From NCBI GenBank assembly GCA_965262235.1, contig OZ253504.1, positions 1 through 64,000 of the forward strand: a DNA stretch of 64,000 nucleotides, in the 5' to 3' direction. Below, piece after piece: positions 17,962-29,097 of this stretch. This DNA comes from CATQGW01 sp965262235 (GTDB taxonomy: Bacteria; Chloroflexota; Dehalococcoidia; Bin125). Within the stretch, counting starts at the first letter, position 1; every line of letters starts with the position of its first letter. Below the pieces are notes generated by a model. The model was not told the DNA's origin, ran no database searches, and worked only from the letters and a program-made list of their open reading frames with translations. The translations under genes and the position numbers were made by a program.

Positions 17962-18288
17962 TCAGGCGTCGCGAGCCGACACGACGAGATCGTCGACGGT
18001 GCAGCCGCTGATCTCCATCCACATGTCGGAGATCGCCATCATCAGCTCAACCCGTACGGGCTGCTCGACCCCGCCCTCGATCGAGCTCCGCACCAACGAG
18101 GTAGTGGAGAGTTCGCCGCCGCGGAAGCCGTACGTGTGGGGAATGTCCTCGAACTCGACCGAGATGTCGGCGGCGTCCGTCCCCAACACGTTCGCCGTGA
18201 CGGCGACCAGCCCGTCGCCCAATCGAGCGCGGACATCGCCCCCGATGACGCCCTCCTGCATCGTGCAATTGAACCGGACCTGGGCCAT
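17962..18288 (-). CDS. Tautomerase-like protein lacking the N-terminal proline
   Basis: A 108-residue protein with a tautomerase-like plan: RLGDGLVAVTANVLGTDAADISVEFEDIP fits the helix-strand core, and a C-terminal helix (MMAISDMWMEISGCTVDDLVVS) follows. It begins MAQVRF, so position 2 is alanine and the catalytic proline is missing. GGAGG lies before ATG 18288. It may be a non-catalytic partner of the adjacent tautomerase, as in heteromeric members of the superfamily, or a different protein with the same fold. The family call is based on pattern, not on a search. Confidence 0.6.
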   Translation of the reverse strand: MAQVRFNCTMQEGVIGGDVRARLGDGLVAVTANVLGTDAADISVEFEDIPHTYGFRGGELSTTSLVRSSIEGGVEQPVRVELMMAISDMWMEISGCTVDDLVVSARDA

Positions 18289-18354
18289 CTTCTGCCTCCG
18301 TTGCTGCGCTCGCGAATCCGCCCCGACGGTAGCAAAGCGGCTGGAGCGGTTCGA

Positions 18355-19458
18355 TCATCGCACCTCAAGCTGCCAACTCGCATCCACATCGAGGAAGCGG
18401 CCGATCGCCGCGACCTCCGCTTCGATGCCGGCGCGTTCGTCGACCGAGGGGTCGTCCACCGCGGTGACGCTGATCTTGATTCCGCGCGACGTGCGACGAC
18501 GGGTCCAGGTGCCGATCATCACGCCGTCGCAGACGATCGTCGGCAGAATCATGCCGCCGCCGGGGTGGACCCGGCGGACCAGATCCGCGCTGACCCCAAG
18601 TTCGCGCTTGGCGTAGCCCAGCAGGTAGGGATCGAACGGGCCCAGCATTCGCACGACTGGGGTCGGTTCGGCCAGGACCGCGTCGATCCGTCCGGCCGCC
18701 TCCGCCAACATCCGCATCGAGCGGCCGTCAACGCTCAGCTCCACCAGCTCGTCGGCGATCGCGTCGAATCCGGCCCGCGCGTCGGCCGCAGCGAGGCCGG
18801 TCCAGGTGCGGAAGTCGGATGGCGTGGCCGGGCCGTACGCGCCGAAGTAGCGGCGCGCGAGCTCAGCAGCAGGATTCGGCGGGTCTGCCGTCCGCTCAGG
18901 CAGCCACTCATCGAGCAGCACGTGGGTGTCGTCGCCGTCGGCGAGCGGTCCGAAGCAGATCAAGCCGGTCAGCGAAGCGGAGCGGAGCAAGTGTGGCACG
19001 ACCTGCCCCTCCCAGGGCAGCCCGCCCTCACGGAAGCGTTCGATGATCTGCGCGCGCGTGAGCGCCTCGCGGGCGAGCTCGCGGCCGATCAGGGTCATCG
19101 CGTCGGTGTAGATGTCGGGGGTCACGCCGAGGTTGGCCCGCCGCTTGAGCGCCTTCCGATCCATCCGCGTGCCTAGCAGGTCGAGCATCCAGCCAATGTC
19201 GGCCGAGGGCACGAGGTGCAGCGTTCCGCGCATCAGCCAGGTGCGGACGACCGAGCGCGACTCGACCCGCTCACGGTGCACGTCCGCAGCGGTGAGATGG
19301 TCCGAACGCGCCCGCACCGCCAGCACCTCGCCCATCCCATCCTGCGCCTGCACCCCCCCAATCGACCGCGCCAGCTCAGCGACGCCGCTCACCCGGCGCA
19401 CCCCAAGCATCTGCGCCTCAAGCCGCACGCGTCTGCCTTGTTCCGTGGTCAGCTTCAC
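18355..19458 (-). CDS. Winged-helix DNA-binding protein, AlkZ/YcaQ-like
   Basis: A 367-residue protein of the HTH_42/AlkZ family, whose studied members are DNA glycosylases acting on bulky alkyl adducts and interstrand crosslinks. The diagnostic region is ARSIGGVQAQDGMGEVLAVRAR (the family's QxQ/QxD catalytic motif), followed by SVVRTWLMRGTLHLVPSADIGWML and the C-terminal LGPFDPYLLGYAKREL with DGVMIGTW. Length matches the family. Start ATG 19458. Confidence 0.82.
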   Translation of the reverse strand: MKLTTEQGRRVRLEAQMLGVRRVSGVAELARSIGGVQAQDGMGEVLAVRARSDHLTAADVHRERVESRSVVRTWLMRGTLHLVPSADIGWMLDLLGTRMDRKALKRRANLGVTPDIYTDAMTLIGRELAREALTRAQIIERFREGGLPWEGQVVPHLLRSASLTGLICFGPLADGDDTHVLLDEWLPERTADPPNPAAELARRYFGAYGPATPSDFRTWTGLAAADARAGFDAIADELVELSVDGRSMRMLAEAAGRIDAVLAEPTPVVRMLGPFDPYLLGYAKRELGVSADLVRRVHPGGGMILPTIVCDGVMIGTWTRRRTSRGIKISVTAVDDPSVDERAGIEAEVAAIGRFLDVDASWQLEVR

Positions 19459-19593
19459 ACGGCGCCTCCCATCATCGCCACGGTAGCTTCGCGAATCTTG
19501 GGCGCACCCCGCCCCCGCGCCTCAATGAATCGCTCTTCCGGCGCGGCGACCGGCGCCGCAGATACGATTTCACTTGGATGCGGAGGCCGACCG

Positions 19594-19737
19594 ATGTCAC
19601 TGCCAACACCGCTTCGCCTGCTGGTCGTCTGTACCGGCAACCGGGCGCGGTCGCAGATGGGCGAGGGGTGGTTGAGGGCGCTTGGTGGCGAGCGGGTGCA
19701 GGTGGCGAGCGCGGGGACGGCGCCGAAGGCTCGGGTC
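19594..19737 (+). pseudogene. N-terminal fragment of arsenate reductase/LMW phosphatase-like gene
   Basis: ATG 19594 has GGAGG upstream, and the first 48 codons read as the start of a thioredoxin-coupled ArsC/LMW-PTP protein: LLVVCTGNRARSQMGEGWLRAL, with the catalytic CxGNxARS loop, then VASAGTAPKARV. After that the similarity stops and the frame runs on as unrelated sequence to 19878. The remaining ~90 residues of the family (including the second catalytic region) are missing here; a possible C-terminal remnant lies at 21880-22086. Confidence 0.7.
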
Positions 19738-19870
19738 GCCGTCGGCGCAGCACCCGATCTACTCTGTAGATGGTTTCCAGTTCAGAGAGGGGCCGGGATG
19801 CTGCGTTCTCCTCTGCCTCAGCTTGGTCGTCGCCCAGGCTGGCCCTGCGCGCCGAACGATCGGGAGGAGC

Positions 19871-21553
19871 ATGAGTAGGAAACGGAGACGAAACAAGGGC
19901 CGCTCGCATCGCGACAATTCGCGCAGATCGAGCGGCTCCGGGCGTTCTCGTGAGAATGCTCCGATGCGGTCGGCGGGAGATTCGACCCTGCCGGAGGCGA
20001 CACGTCTGGACCCGATGTCCGTTGTCTTCTACCGACCAGAGGTCGCGGTGGAGACATTTCGATTGAGTCTGGCCGTTGATGGCACACATTCAAGAAGCTC
20101 GCCGCTTCCGCCCACCCCCACCTTGGTGAAGGGGTGTGAGGGGCGATTTGCCATCGAGGATTGCGGAACAATCCGGCTCTGCACGCCCAGCTACTACCGC
20201 GAGGACGGGCCATCACTAGTGTGGGATGCGCAAGAGGGTGCGATCGCCGGTCCCCCGCGAGTTACAGAGCGCCGGGACGACCCGGCGGACCTCGAGCAAC
20301 AACTGCACGTCAACGCCGAGCCGGATCGCACGGGTCCCCTGTCCCGGGCATTCGGCGCGATCTCGGCCACGAGCTTGAAAGTCAAGGAGAGAAAACAGAC
20401 ATCCCTGACGTACGGGGACAACTGTCTGATCTGGTGCACCTCCCTCCGACCCCGTTCCAGAAACGAGTGGTCCTTGTGGCGAGCTTCGCTGGAGCCGTCC
20501 TACGATCACATCTCGACTGTCCGCGATCCGCACAAGTTTGCTCAGGCCTTGGGGGCGATGGCACTCCAACAGCAAGGTCTGCTGGGCAATGACATCTCCT
20601 TCCGCAACCCCCAATCAGGAGATGTGGCTCGATGCGCCAGCCTGCAGGTGGTCTATGGCCCCGTGATCTACACCGATCAGCGCGGCGCCTACATCGAAGC
20701 GTCATCGAGTGACATGGAGTTCGTGCTGCGCAGCATGTTCACCAAAACCAGCGAGCATCGGCAACAGCGCGAGTACCGATTCGCTCTGATGACCAACCGC
20801 AATCTTGAAGAGGACACGCTGAATCTGATGGTGTCCGAAGAGATGCGTTCGGCTCTCACGCAGCAGCCGCGACCTGCCAGGGCAGCGCGCGAAGCGCCGT
20901 CCCCGGTCGTCAAGGGCTGCTTGCCTTCTCCCCGGATCCTCCGCTGCTTCCCGGCATCGCCGCCAATGCAGCGACGCGGAGACGACGTTGGGGCCGTATT
21001 CACGGCTCAGGCCAGGTCCAGCTTTCACCTGGCCGGCGTGGAGCACAAGGGCATAACCACGACCCGAAGAACGGTGCAAACCTTGGAGGACGTTGACGAC
21101 GAGTCGATCGAGCAGGCGGTCGCAGAGCAGTCCGGGCCGCCTAGCGACGCTCGAATCGTCAAGTTCACCCTGGACGCGGGTCCAGGGAGCGTTGTCACCC
21201 TCTACGATCTCGGCGGACTAACGGCGTCGTTCCGGATTGCCAACAAGTCCGGCCAAGCCATCTTGACCGCCAGTATTCCCGAACCAACCGGTGAGCGGGG
21301 GCCACTTCTCATCACCACCCGTGATTTCGATGGATCGTCTCTGCTCAGCCACCCACCCCAGCGGGTCAGACTCTGCTACACGACGGCGAATCCCGCGACA
21401 ACCGTGGAAGCCGACATATCCGTTGAAGAGGACACGGGCATCACCATCACCGCCACCTCGGAAGATCGCAGCGCCACCTCGTCGTTCGCGATCGTCCTGG
21501 CAAGCAACCTCGGCATGGGCGCCCCCCGCATCGCGCTTGTTGCGGCGAACTAG
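19871..21553 (+). CDS. Protein of unknown function (possible inserted cargo)
   Basis: A 560-residue protein starting at ATG 19871 with GGGAGGAGC just upstream. The N-terminus is very basic (MSRKRRRNKGRSHRDNSRR). A well-formed middle region reads SLTYGDNCLIWCTSLRP, EWSLWRASLEPSYDHISTVRDP, HKFAQALGAMALQQ, VVYGPVIYTDQRGAYIEAS and EHRQQREYRFALMTNR; I do not recognise the family. A proline-rich segment (about residues 77-94) and another near residue 345 look like low-complexity inserts. The C-terminal 150 residues are beta-rich. Base composition appears less GC-rich than the flanks, and the gene sits between two pieces that resemble one arsC gene, consistent with acquisition by transfer. Confidence 0.65.
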   Translation: MSRKRRRNKGRSHRDNSRRSSGSGRSRENAPMRSAGDSTLPEATRLDPMSVVFYRPEVAVETFRLSLAVDGTHSRSSPLPPTPTLVKGCEGRFAIEDCGTIRLCTPSYYREDGPSLVWDAQEGAIAGPPRVTERRDDPADLEQQLHVNAEPDRTGPLSRAFGAISATSLKVKERKQTSLTYGDNCLIWCTSLRPRSRNEWSLWRASLEPSYDHISTVRDPHKFAQALGAMALQQQGLLGNDISFRNPQSGDVARCASLQVVYGPVIYTDQRGAYIEASSSDMEFVLRSMFTKTSEHRQQREYRFALMTNRNLEEDTLNLMVSEEMRSALTQQPRPARAAREAPSPVVKGCLPSPRILRCFPASPPMQRRGDDVGAVFTAQARSSFHLAGVEHKGITTTRRTVQTLEDVDDESIEQAVAEQSGPPSDARIVKFTLDAGPGSVVTLYDLGGLTASFRIANKSGQAILTASIPEPTGERGPLLITTRDFDGSSLLSHPPQRVRLCYTTANPATTVEADISVEEDTGITITATSEDRSATSSFAIVLASNLGMGAPRIALVAAN

Positions 21554-21879
21554 CCGACGCCCATCGACAGCGCGGGAAGAGCTCAGACGGACACGAACTC
21601 ACATGGCGGCCGGACCGCGGGTCGGGAATCCCGCAGTGAGCACGGCTCTACTCCCGGTACCCCGGACTCACCAGAAGTCACGCCGAGTTCCGTTCGTGCG
21701 GGTGTGCCGTCATGCCCGTGTGTGTCCCGCGGCGGGGTGATGGACGCCTCGACCGGTTGCCTGGATCGCTGACGCTCGCGGCGAGACCGGCAGCCTGGCG
21801 CGGGTGCGCTACGGGAGCCCGACATGTTCACCAGATCGCGCGCCGGTTGCCGTCGTACGCGTCGGCTAGTGACCAATTC

Positions 21880-22086
21880 GGAAACGCACCCTCTCGTCCG
21901 GCACTGGCAAGGCCCATGATGGCCGCCCGCTCGGAGGCCGAGATGGCTGACGTCTTCCGGCGGATTCGAGACGAAATCGGCGAGTTCTGTCGCACGCTGC
22001 TCGCGCCCGAACTCGATGGGTTCGACGCGCCGCCGCGCCCCCTGCGGCGCCCTGAGCTAGCGTGCAGCGGATGCGGCGCGCCGTGA
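21880..22086 (+). pseudogene. Possible C-terminal remnant of the arsC-like gene
   Basis: One frame reads SEAEMADVFRRIRDEIGEFCRTLLAPEL. This resembles the last helix of ArsC/LMW-PTP proteins (E..AVFRRVRDEI) that ends the family after the DPA loop. The preceding 300 bp is degraded, with no continuous frame. Taken with the N-terminal fragment at 19594-19737, this suggests an arsC gene interrupted by about 2.1 kb. The match is from memory of the family and is short. Confidence 0.4.
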
Positions 22087-22108
22087 ATCTGCGTCGCCGG
22101 AGGTGAAG

Positions 22109-23296
22109 ATGGCGATCGCTGCGGACGTGCGACGGGGAATGGCGGACAGCTCGTGGATTCGGCGGATGTTCGAGCTGGGCATCGCGCTGCGCCAGGAGCG
22201 CGGCGCGGAGAACGTGTTCGACCTGTCGCTGGGCAATCCGATCGCCGAGCCGCCCGTCGAGTTCTTCGACGCGCTGCGCGAACTGGCCGCCGCACCGGCC
22301 GCCGGCTCGCACCGCTACATGCCGAATGCGGGATATCCGGACACGCGGCAGGCGGTCGCCGACGCGCTGTCCAACGAGACAGGGCTGGCCTACGGCGCCG
22401 GGGACATCGTGATGACGGTCGGCGCGGCGGGCGCGCTGAATGTCCTCATCCATTCGCTGTGCGACCGGGGCGACGAGGTGGTGGTCCTCACGCCGTACTT
22501 CGCGGAGTATCTGTTCTATGCGACGAATCACGGCGCCGTGCCGGTGGTGGTCGGCTGCGACAGCGAGTTCATCCCCGACCTCGCGGAGCTGGCTGAGAAG
22601 ATCACAGCGCGTACGAAGCTGGTGATCCTCAATTCGCCGAACAATCCCTCCGGCGCGATCTACCCGCAGTCATTCATCGAAGCGCTGGCAGCGGTGCTCG
22701 ACCAGAAATGCGAGGAGTTGGGCACAGATATCTTCATCGTCAGCGACGAGCCGTATCGCAAGATTCTGTTCGACGAGCACGTCTACCCGTTCCCGCAGCT
22801 GGCGTATCAACGGACGATCACAGCGACGTCGCACGCCAAGGACCTCGGGCTCCCGGGCGAGCGGATCGGCTATCTCGCAGTGCATCCGCAGTATGACGAC
22901 GGCGGCGAGCTGATGGATGCGCTGATCTTCTGCAACCGCGTGCTGGGCTTCGTCAACGCGCCGGCGATCATGCAGCGCCTGGTGCGCACGCTGCAGACGG
23001 TCACGATCGACATACGCGACTATCAGGCTAAGCGCGACTACCTGTACGAGATGCTGACCTCGATCGGCTACCGCGTGCGCAAGCCGGAGGGCGCGTTCTA
23101 CATGTTCCCGGAGTCGCCCGCGGCCGATGAGCTGGAGCTGGTCGCGGCGCTCCAGCGTCACGGCGTCCTGGTCGTACCCGGTCGAGGATTCGGGATGCCG
23201 GGCTACTTCCGCATCTCATACTGCGTCGCCCAGAGCGAGCTCGAGGGTGCGGCGCCGGGCTTTCGCGCGGCGTTCGAGGAGCTGCAGCCGGCGTAA
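22109..23296 (+). CDS. Class I/II pyridoxal-phosphate aminotransferase
   Basis: A 395-residue fold-type I aminotransferase of the aspartate-aminotransferase branch. Key features are SLGNPIAEPP, RYMPNAGYPDTRQAVADAL, MTVGAAGALNVLIHSL, LNSPNNPSGAIYP, VSDEPYRKILFD and the PLP lysine in TSHAKDLGLPGERIGY; the C-terminal FRISYC holds the substrate-carboxylate arginine. ATG 22109 is preferred over the in-frame GTG at 22103, because GGAGG overlaps the latter and is well spaced for the former. Substrate unknown. Confidence 0.9.
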   Translation: MAIAADVRRGMADSSWIRRMFELGIALRQERGAENVFDLSLGNPIAEPPVEFFDALRELAAAPAAGSHRYMPNAGYPDTRQAVADALSNETGLAYGAGDIVMTVGAAGALNVLIHSLCDRGDEVVVLTPYFAEYLFYATNHGAVPVVVGCDSEFIPDLAELAEKITARTKLVILNSPNNPSGAIYPQSFIEALAAVLDQKCEELGTDIFIVSDEPYRKILFDEHVYPFPQLAYQRTITATSHAKDLGLPGERIGYLAVHPQYDDGGELMDALIFCNRVLGFVNAPAIMQRLVRTLQTVTIDIRDYQAKRDYLYEMLTSIGYRVRKPEGAFYMFPESPAADELELVAALQRHGVLVVPGRGFGMPGYFRISYCVAQSELEGAAPGFRAAFEELQPA

Positions 23297-23410
23297 CACG
23301 GCGCCGGAGCGCGCTGACTCAGGGCGCCGCCATGCGCCGCCTTGCGCGCTAGAATTGCATCCTCAGCAGACGGACCAGCTGGAGCGCATTGATTCGCTGG
23401 AGGAGGCGCC

Positions 23411-23788
23411 ATGCCATTGCAACTCGATCACACGATCGTGCCGGCCCACGACAAAGTGCGGTCGGCGGAGTTCATCGCCCGCATGTTCGGGCTGACCTAT
23501 GAGGGAGCCTGGGGTCACTTCGCGCCGGTCAAGGTCAACGACACGCTCACGCTCGACTTCGACGATGCGGACGAGATTCGCTCCAATCACTACGCGTTTC
23601 TGGCCTCCGACGAGGAGTTCGAGGCCGTGCTGCAGCGCGTCAAGGATGAGGGCATCCCGTTTGGCAGCGGTCCCGGCTCGCGCACCGACGGCAAGATCAA
23701 CCACCGGCATCAGGGCCGCGGTTTCTACTTCGACTGCGAGAACGGGCACGTGTGGGAAGTGATCACCCACACCTACATCACAGGTTAG
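23411..23788 (+). CDS. VOC-family (glyoxalase/dioxygenase fold) protein
   Basis: A 125-residue vicinal-oxygen-chelate domain. It begins MPLQLDHTIVPAHDK with the first metal-ligand histidine in LDH, has a central NHYAFLASDEEFEAVLQRVKDEGI, and ends RGFYFDCENGHVWEVITH with the glutamate ligand in HVWEV. GGAGGAGG lies upstream of the start. The reaction cannot be predicted. It stands alone between the aminotransferase and a convergent secreted protein gene. Confidence 0.88.
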   Translation: MPLQLDHTIVPAHDKVRSAEFIARMFGLTYEGAWGHFAPVKVNDTLTLDFDDADEIRSNHYAFLASDEEFEAVLQRVKDEGIPFGSGPGSRTDGKINHRHQGRGFYFDCENGHVWEVITHTYITG

Positions 23789-23854
23789 GTCGCGCCGCCG
23801 GCGTGTGATCGCGCCGGCGGCTCACGTCCCGCGAACGGGCCTTGCCGCCGCCGA

Positions 23855-24784
23855 TCAGACGCGCAACGCGAGCCACATGCGGGTTCTGACCACGGTGATG
23901 ATCAACGCCACCTCGATGGCGCCGCCGAGCCCCAAGAGCAGCATCAGCCACAGTGGGAACGCTTCACCGGCGGCGGCCCCGAGCGCCGGATTGCTGGACC
24001 CAGGACTTCGTGAGATGTCGGCTCGACCGCCCGTCCCAGCAGTCGTCCACACGACCGCCGGCTCCTCATCCTCCTCCGTTTCGGCGTCTTCGACGGCGCC
24101 CTGCGCATCGTCGTCTTCGGTCCCGTCGCCGGCGGACAGCTCACCAGCACCAGTCACCTCACTGTCGTCCTCCGCGCCGTCCTCGAGCTCGCCGAGCTCA
24201 GCCTCGCCCGCTTCACCCTCAGTCTCGACGCCGCCTTCGTCCTCAGTCTCGGCGTCATCTTCGCCCCGGGTATCGCCCTCACCGTTGCCCTCACCGTCGG
24301 CAACATCGCCGGCAGCACTGTCGGAGGGCTCGGTCTGAGAGTCGGCGTCGCCGAGCACCTCAACGGTGTCCTCGCCGGCGACCGTGGATTCGAGCTTGGC
24401 CTCATCACGGAATAGGCCCGAAATCGTATGTCGCCCCACCACATGCGACGCATTCATGCTGTAACTGACGGTCCGGCTTGGTCCGAGCAGGATGATTCGG
24501 ACCTGCCGGCCCGCTTCGGTGATCTCGAGGGCATTCGCCGGTTGGTCAGACGATACGAAGCTGAAGCCCTCCGGCAGCGTCTCCATCAGTTCTGCATAGT
24601 CGCCGTACTGCGACGCGCTGACCGTAACGGTCAGTCGGCCACCCGGCTCCACGGTCTGATCAGAGAGCGATCGGACCACATGGCTGGACGCCTGCGCGGG
24701 GTTCGGATGCGCCGGCCCGCCGAGTCCGATCCCTGCACCGATGATCGCCAGAGCCACGAGCGATACCAAGACGCCTCTGATCAT
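23855..24784 (-). CDS. Secreted, C-terminally anchored protein with acidic linker
   Basis: A 309-residue protein with an N-terminal signal segment (MIRGVLVSLVALAIIGAGIGLG), then a beta-sandwich domain resembling DUF11/NEW3-type modules (VEPGGRLTVTVSASQYGDYAELMETLPEGFSFVSS), a very acidic Glu/Asp/Gly/Ala linker of about 110 residues, and a single C-terminal TM helix (LWLMLLLGLGGAIEVALIITVV) followed by a short basic tail. GGAGG precedes ATG 24784. The start overlaps the stop of a 29-codon ORF, which in turn overlaps the large surface-protein gene, so the three are translationally linked. A membrane-tethered partner of that protein is a reasonable guess. Confidence 0.8.
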   Translation of the reverse strand: MIRGVLVSLVALAIIGAGIGLGGPAHPNPAQASSHVVRSLSDQTVEPGGRLTVTVSASQYGDYAELMETLPEGFSFVSSDQPANALEITEAGRQVRIILLGPSRTVSYSMNASHVVGRHTISGLFRDEAKLESTVAGEDTVEVLGDADSQTEPSDSAAGDVADGEGNGEGDTRGEDDAETEDEGGVETEGEAGEAELGELEDGAEDDSEVTGAGELSAGDGTEDDDAQGAVEDAETEEDEEPAVVWTTAGTGGRADISRSPGSSNPALGAAAGEAFPLWLMLLLGLGGAIEVALIITVVRTRMWLALRV

Positions 24785-24866
24785 GCCTCACCTCCAGCGG
24801 CCGCGGAGGTCCTGACCTGCCGGAGCGCCGCCTGGTTCATCGCAGTCGTTACGTCCCAGGCGTTCG

Positions 24867-24870
<4 letters not shown>
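24781..24870 (-). CDS. 29-codon bridging ORF
   Basis: ATG 24870 overlaps the stop of the upstream surface-protein gene as ATGA, and its own TGA overlaps the ATG of the downstream anchored-protein gene as ATGA. The peptide is MTNAWDVTTAMNQAALRQVR plus nine more residues rich in Ala and Gly. It includes the ribosome-binding site of the next gene (GGAGG). It could be a genuine micropeptide or only a device keeping ribosomes moving between two genes. Confidence 0.45.
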
Positions 24871-27191
<2,321 letters not shown>

Positions 27192-27847
27192 CCGGGTGTC
27201 TCTCGTACGCCGCTCGTCAGCACGAGCCGTCCGCGGTACGATCCAGACGGATGGGCTGCTTCGTACCTCGGGCCTGTCATGAGCGGCCGCTACAATTCAT
27301 GCGCTGGACCCTCCCGGCCTGCGCGCTTGGCCGATGCGATAGTCGAAGGACGCGATCGCCAGCATGCGCATGCCGTCAATTGCGACCGTATCAGGGGCCG
27401 CCACGTGGACGCTGCGCGGGCGGTCGATGAATCGGTAAAGTCGATCAGGTTGACGGGGCGCTAACGATTCGGATCAGTATGTCGCGAAGGTCCGTATAGT
27501 GCGATCAATCTCACGGTGCGCAGTCATACCGATCGGCCCGAATGCGATCAACGCCGCGTTCGCGGGACGCTGCGCCGTTGCTCGGTCCCGTCACCGTGGC
27601 TACCAGATACCGCCGGCTTCCGTACGCCGCCGCCGCAGCCCGCACTGAGAGCGGACGATGGCGGGGGCGGCGCAGGCGGCGCGCAGGGCCGCGGTCGACC
27701 GCGGCGCGGCGCAGATCGAGCGTCGTTATCGCTTGTAGGCAACCGATCGCGGCTCCGAGCAGCCCATGCATCGCTCGCCGGCCCCGCGTCACCCGTCACG
27801 CCGCCGATCGGCGCGTCATTCCATCGCGCGCGCGATGCGAACGGGGG
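27192..27847. other. Long intergenic region, no supported gene
   Basis: No frame on either strand looks coding, and I see no tRNA-like fold. It must hold the promoter of the surface-protein cluster. A TTGACG hexamer occurs near 27448, but I cannot pair it convincingly with a -10 box. Confidence 0.5.
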
Positions 27848-28768
27848 CTACGCGCCGAGATGCTCGCGGAGGAAGGCGACCTCGGCCCGGGCTGATTCCT
27901 CAGCGTCGTCGCTCAGCGCGAGAAAATGCCAGCCCTGTTCGACGCGGTGGAGCTCAGCGCCGGCGATCTCGCGCGCCGAGTTCTCGGCATGGCTGAAGGG
28001 CACGTCGCCGTCGTGTGTGCCGTGCGCGACCAACGTGGGGCAGCGCACTTCGGCGAGGGGTAGTTGTTCGATGGCGCCGAACTGTTCGATATCATTGTCG
28101 AATCCGGCGCGCAGCAGCTCGAAGGGCGGAGCGTCGGCCAGGACCCGTCGCAAGTACGCAAGCTTCTCTGGGCTCGCGAGAATATCAGCGGTCACGCGGG
28201 CCCGGTCCGCCGCATCCAGCGTACTCTCGATCTTCAGTAACTGCCCGACTGCGAGCCGCGGCAGGCGTTCCAGGATCTGGCCCTGGATCCAACCGATGAT
28301 CGGATTGGTGAGCAAAGTCATCGTCAGGGCGGAGACTTCGATGGTCCAGGTCTGCGAGATGGCGACTTCGAGTATGAGCGCGTTCACTCGGTCGGGATGG
28401 CGCGCGGCGAACTCGATGCCGCTCGGTCCGCCGCCCGATATCGCGTAGGCAGCGACCTGGTCGATCGCGAGCGAATCGAGCAACGCCGCCGCGGCGTCGG
28501 CTTGCTGCTCAAAGCTGGGCCCCGTTGCGAGCGGCGTGCGCAGGTAGCCGGGCCGCGATGGCGTGATCGTTCCGAAACCCGCCGCTTCAAACCGCTCGCC
28601 GAAGATGCTGGCGTTATGCCCCTGCGGTGTGCCGTGAAAGATGACGACGTACGGCGCCTCGCCGCGGCGCGCGAATTCGACGGGGCCGCGCGCGGTCTCG
28701 ACGACTTCCGAAGCGGCGTTCAGCCGTTCGATCGCCTGCGCGCGACGTTGCTCGATGCCGAATACCAT
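27848..28768 (-). CDS. Alpha/beta-hydrolase
   Basis: A 306-residue alpha/beta-hydrolase. The oxyanion region is VVIFHGTPQGHNAS, the nucleophile elbow is YAISGGGPSGIEFAARHPDRV (G-x-S-x-G with Ser), and the C-terminal part has CPTLVAHGTHDGDVPF (acid) and RVEQGWHFLAL (catalytic His). There is no signal peptide. The substrate is unknown; homologous sequences include esterases and haloalkane-dehalogenase-like proteins. Confidence 0.85.
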   Translation of the reverse strand: MVFGIEQRRAQAIERLNAASEVVETARGPVEFARRGEAPYVVIFHGTPQGHNASIFGERFEAAGFGTITPSRPGYLRTPLATGPSFEQQADAAAALLDSLAIDQVAAYAISGGGPSGIEFAARHPDRVNALILEVAISQTWTIEVSALTMTLLTNPIIGWIQGQILERLPRLAVGQLLKIESTLDAADRARVTADILASPEKLAYLRRVLADAPPFELLRAGFDNDIEQFGAIEQLPLAEVRCPTLVAHGTHDGDVPFSHAENSAREIAGAELHRVEQGWHFLALSDDAEESARAEVAFLREHLGA

Positions 28769-29097
28769 TCGTGACTCCCCGACTCTCGCCGGCGGCGTTG
28801 GCGGCGTCGAAGCTGGCGGCGCGCGCTGATAGGGCCGGCCCGATTCGCGCGACCGTCAGCCTGGTCAGCCTGGCTTGTCGCCCGGCTCGCAACCTAGCCG
28901 ATCGGAACGCTGCGCCGGTTGGGGCGTGCCGTTTGCGCGCGAGTCGGTGTTGGAGGCGCCACCAACTGTCTGTCTCTGAAGCCAGCTGATTTTCGCTCGG
29001 GTTGCCGGGTCGTGGCGGATCGAGGTCGACGTGGCTAGACGGTTCACTGGGGACCTGACGCTAGGGTGTGGCTCCGGGGTGGGCCTGCGATGTTTCC
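28769..29097. other. Intergenic region between divergent genes, nothing recognised
   Basis: The gap separates the minus-strand hydrolase from the plus-strand CapA-family gene. No coding frame or RNA could be supported; it should contain both promoters. Confidence 0.5.

Noticed and set aside
27516..28448. Long plus-strand frame across 27.5-28.4 kb
   Set aside because: It is antisense to the alpha/beta-hydrolase and continues into a non-coding gap; composition is Arg/Ser-rich and no motif is present.
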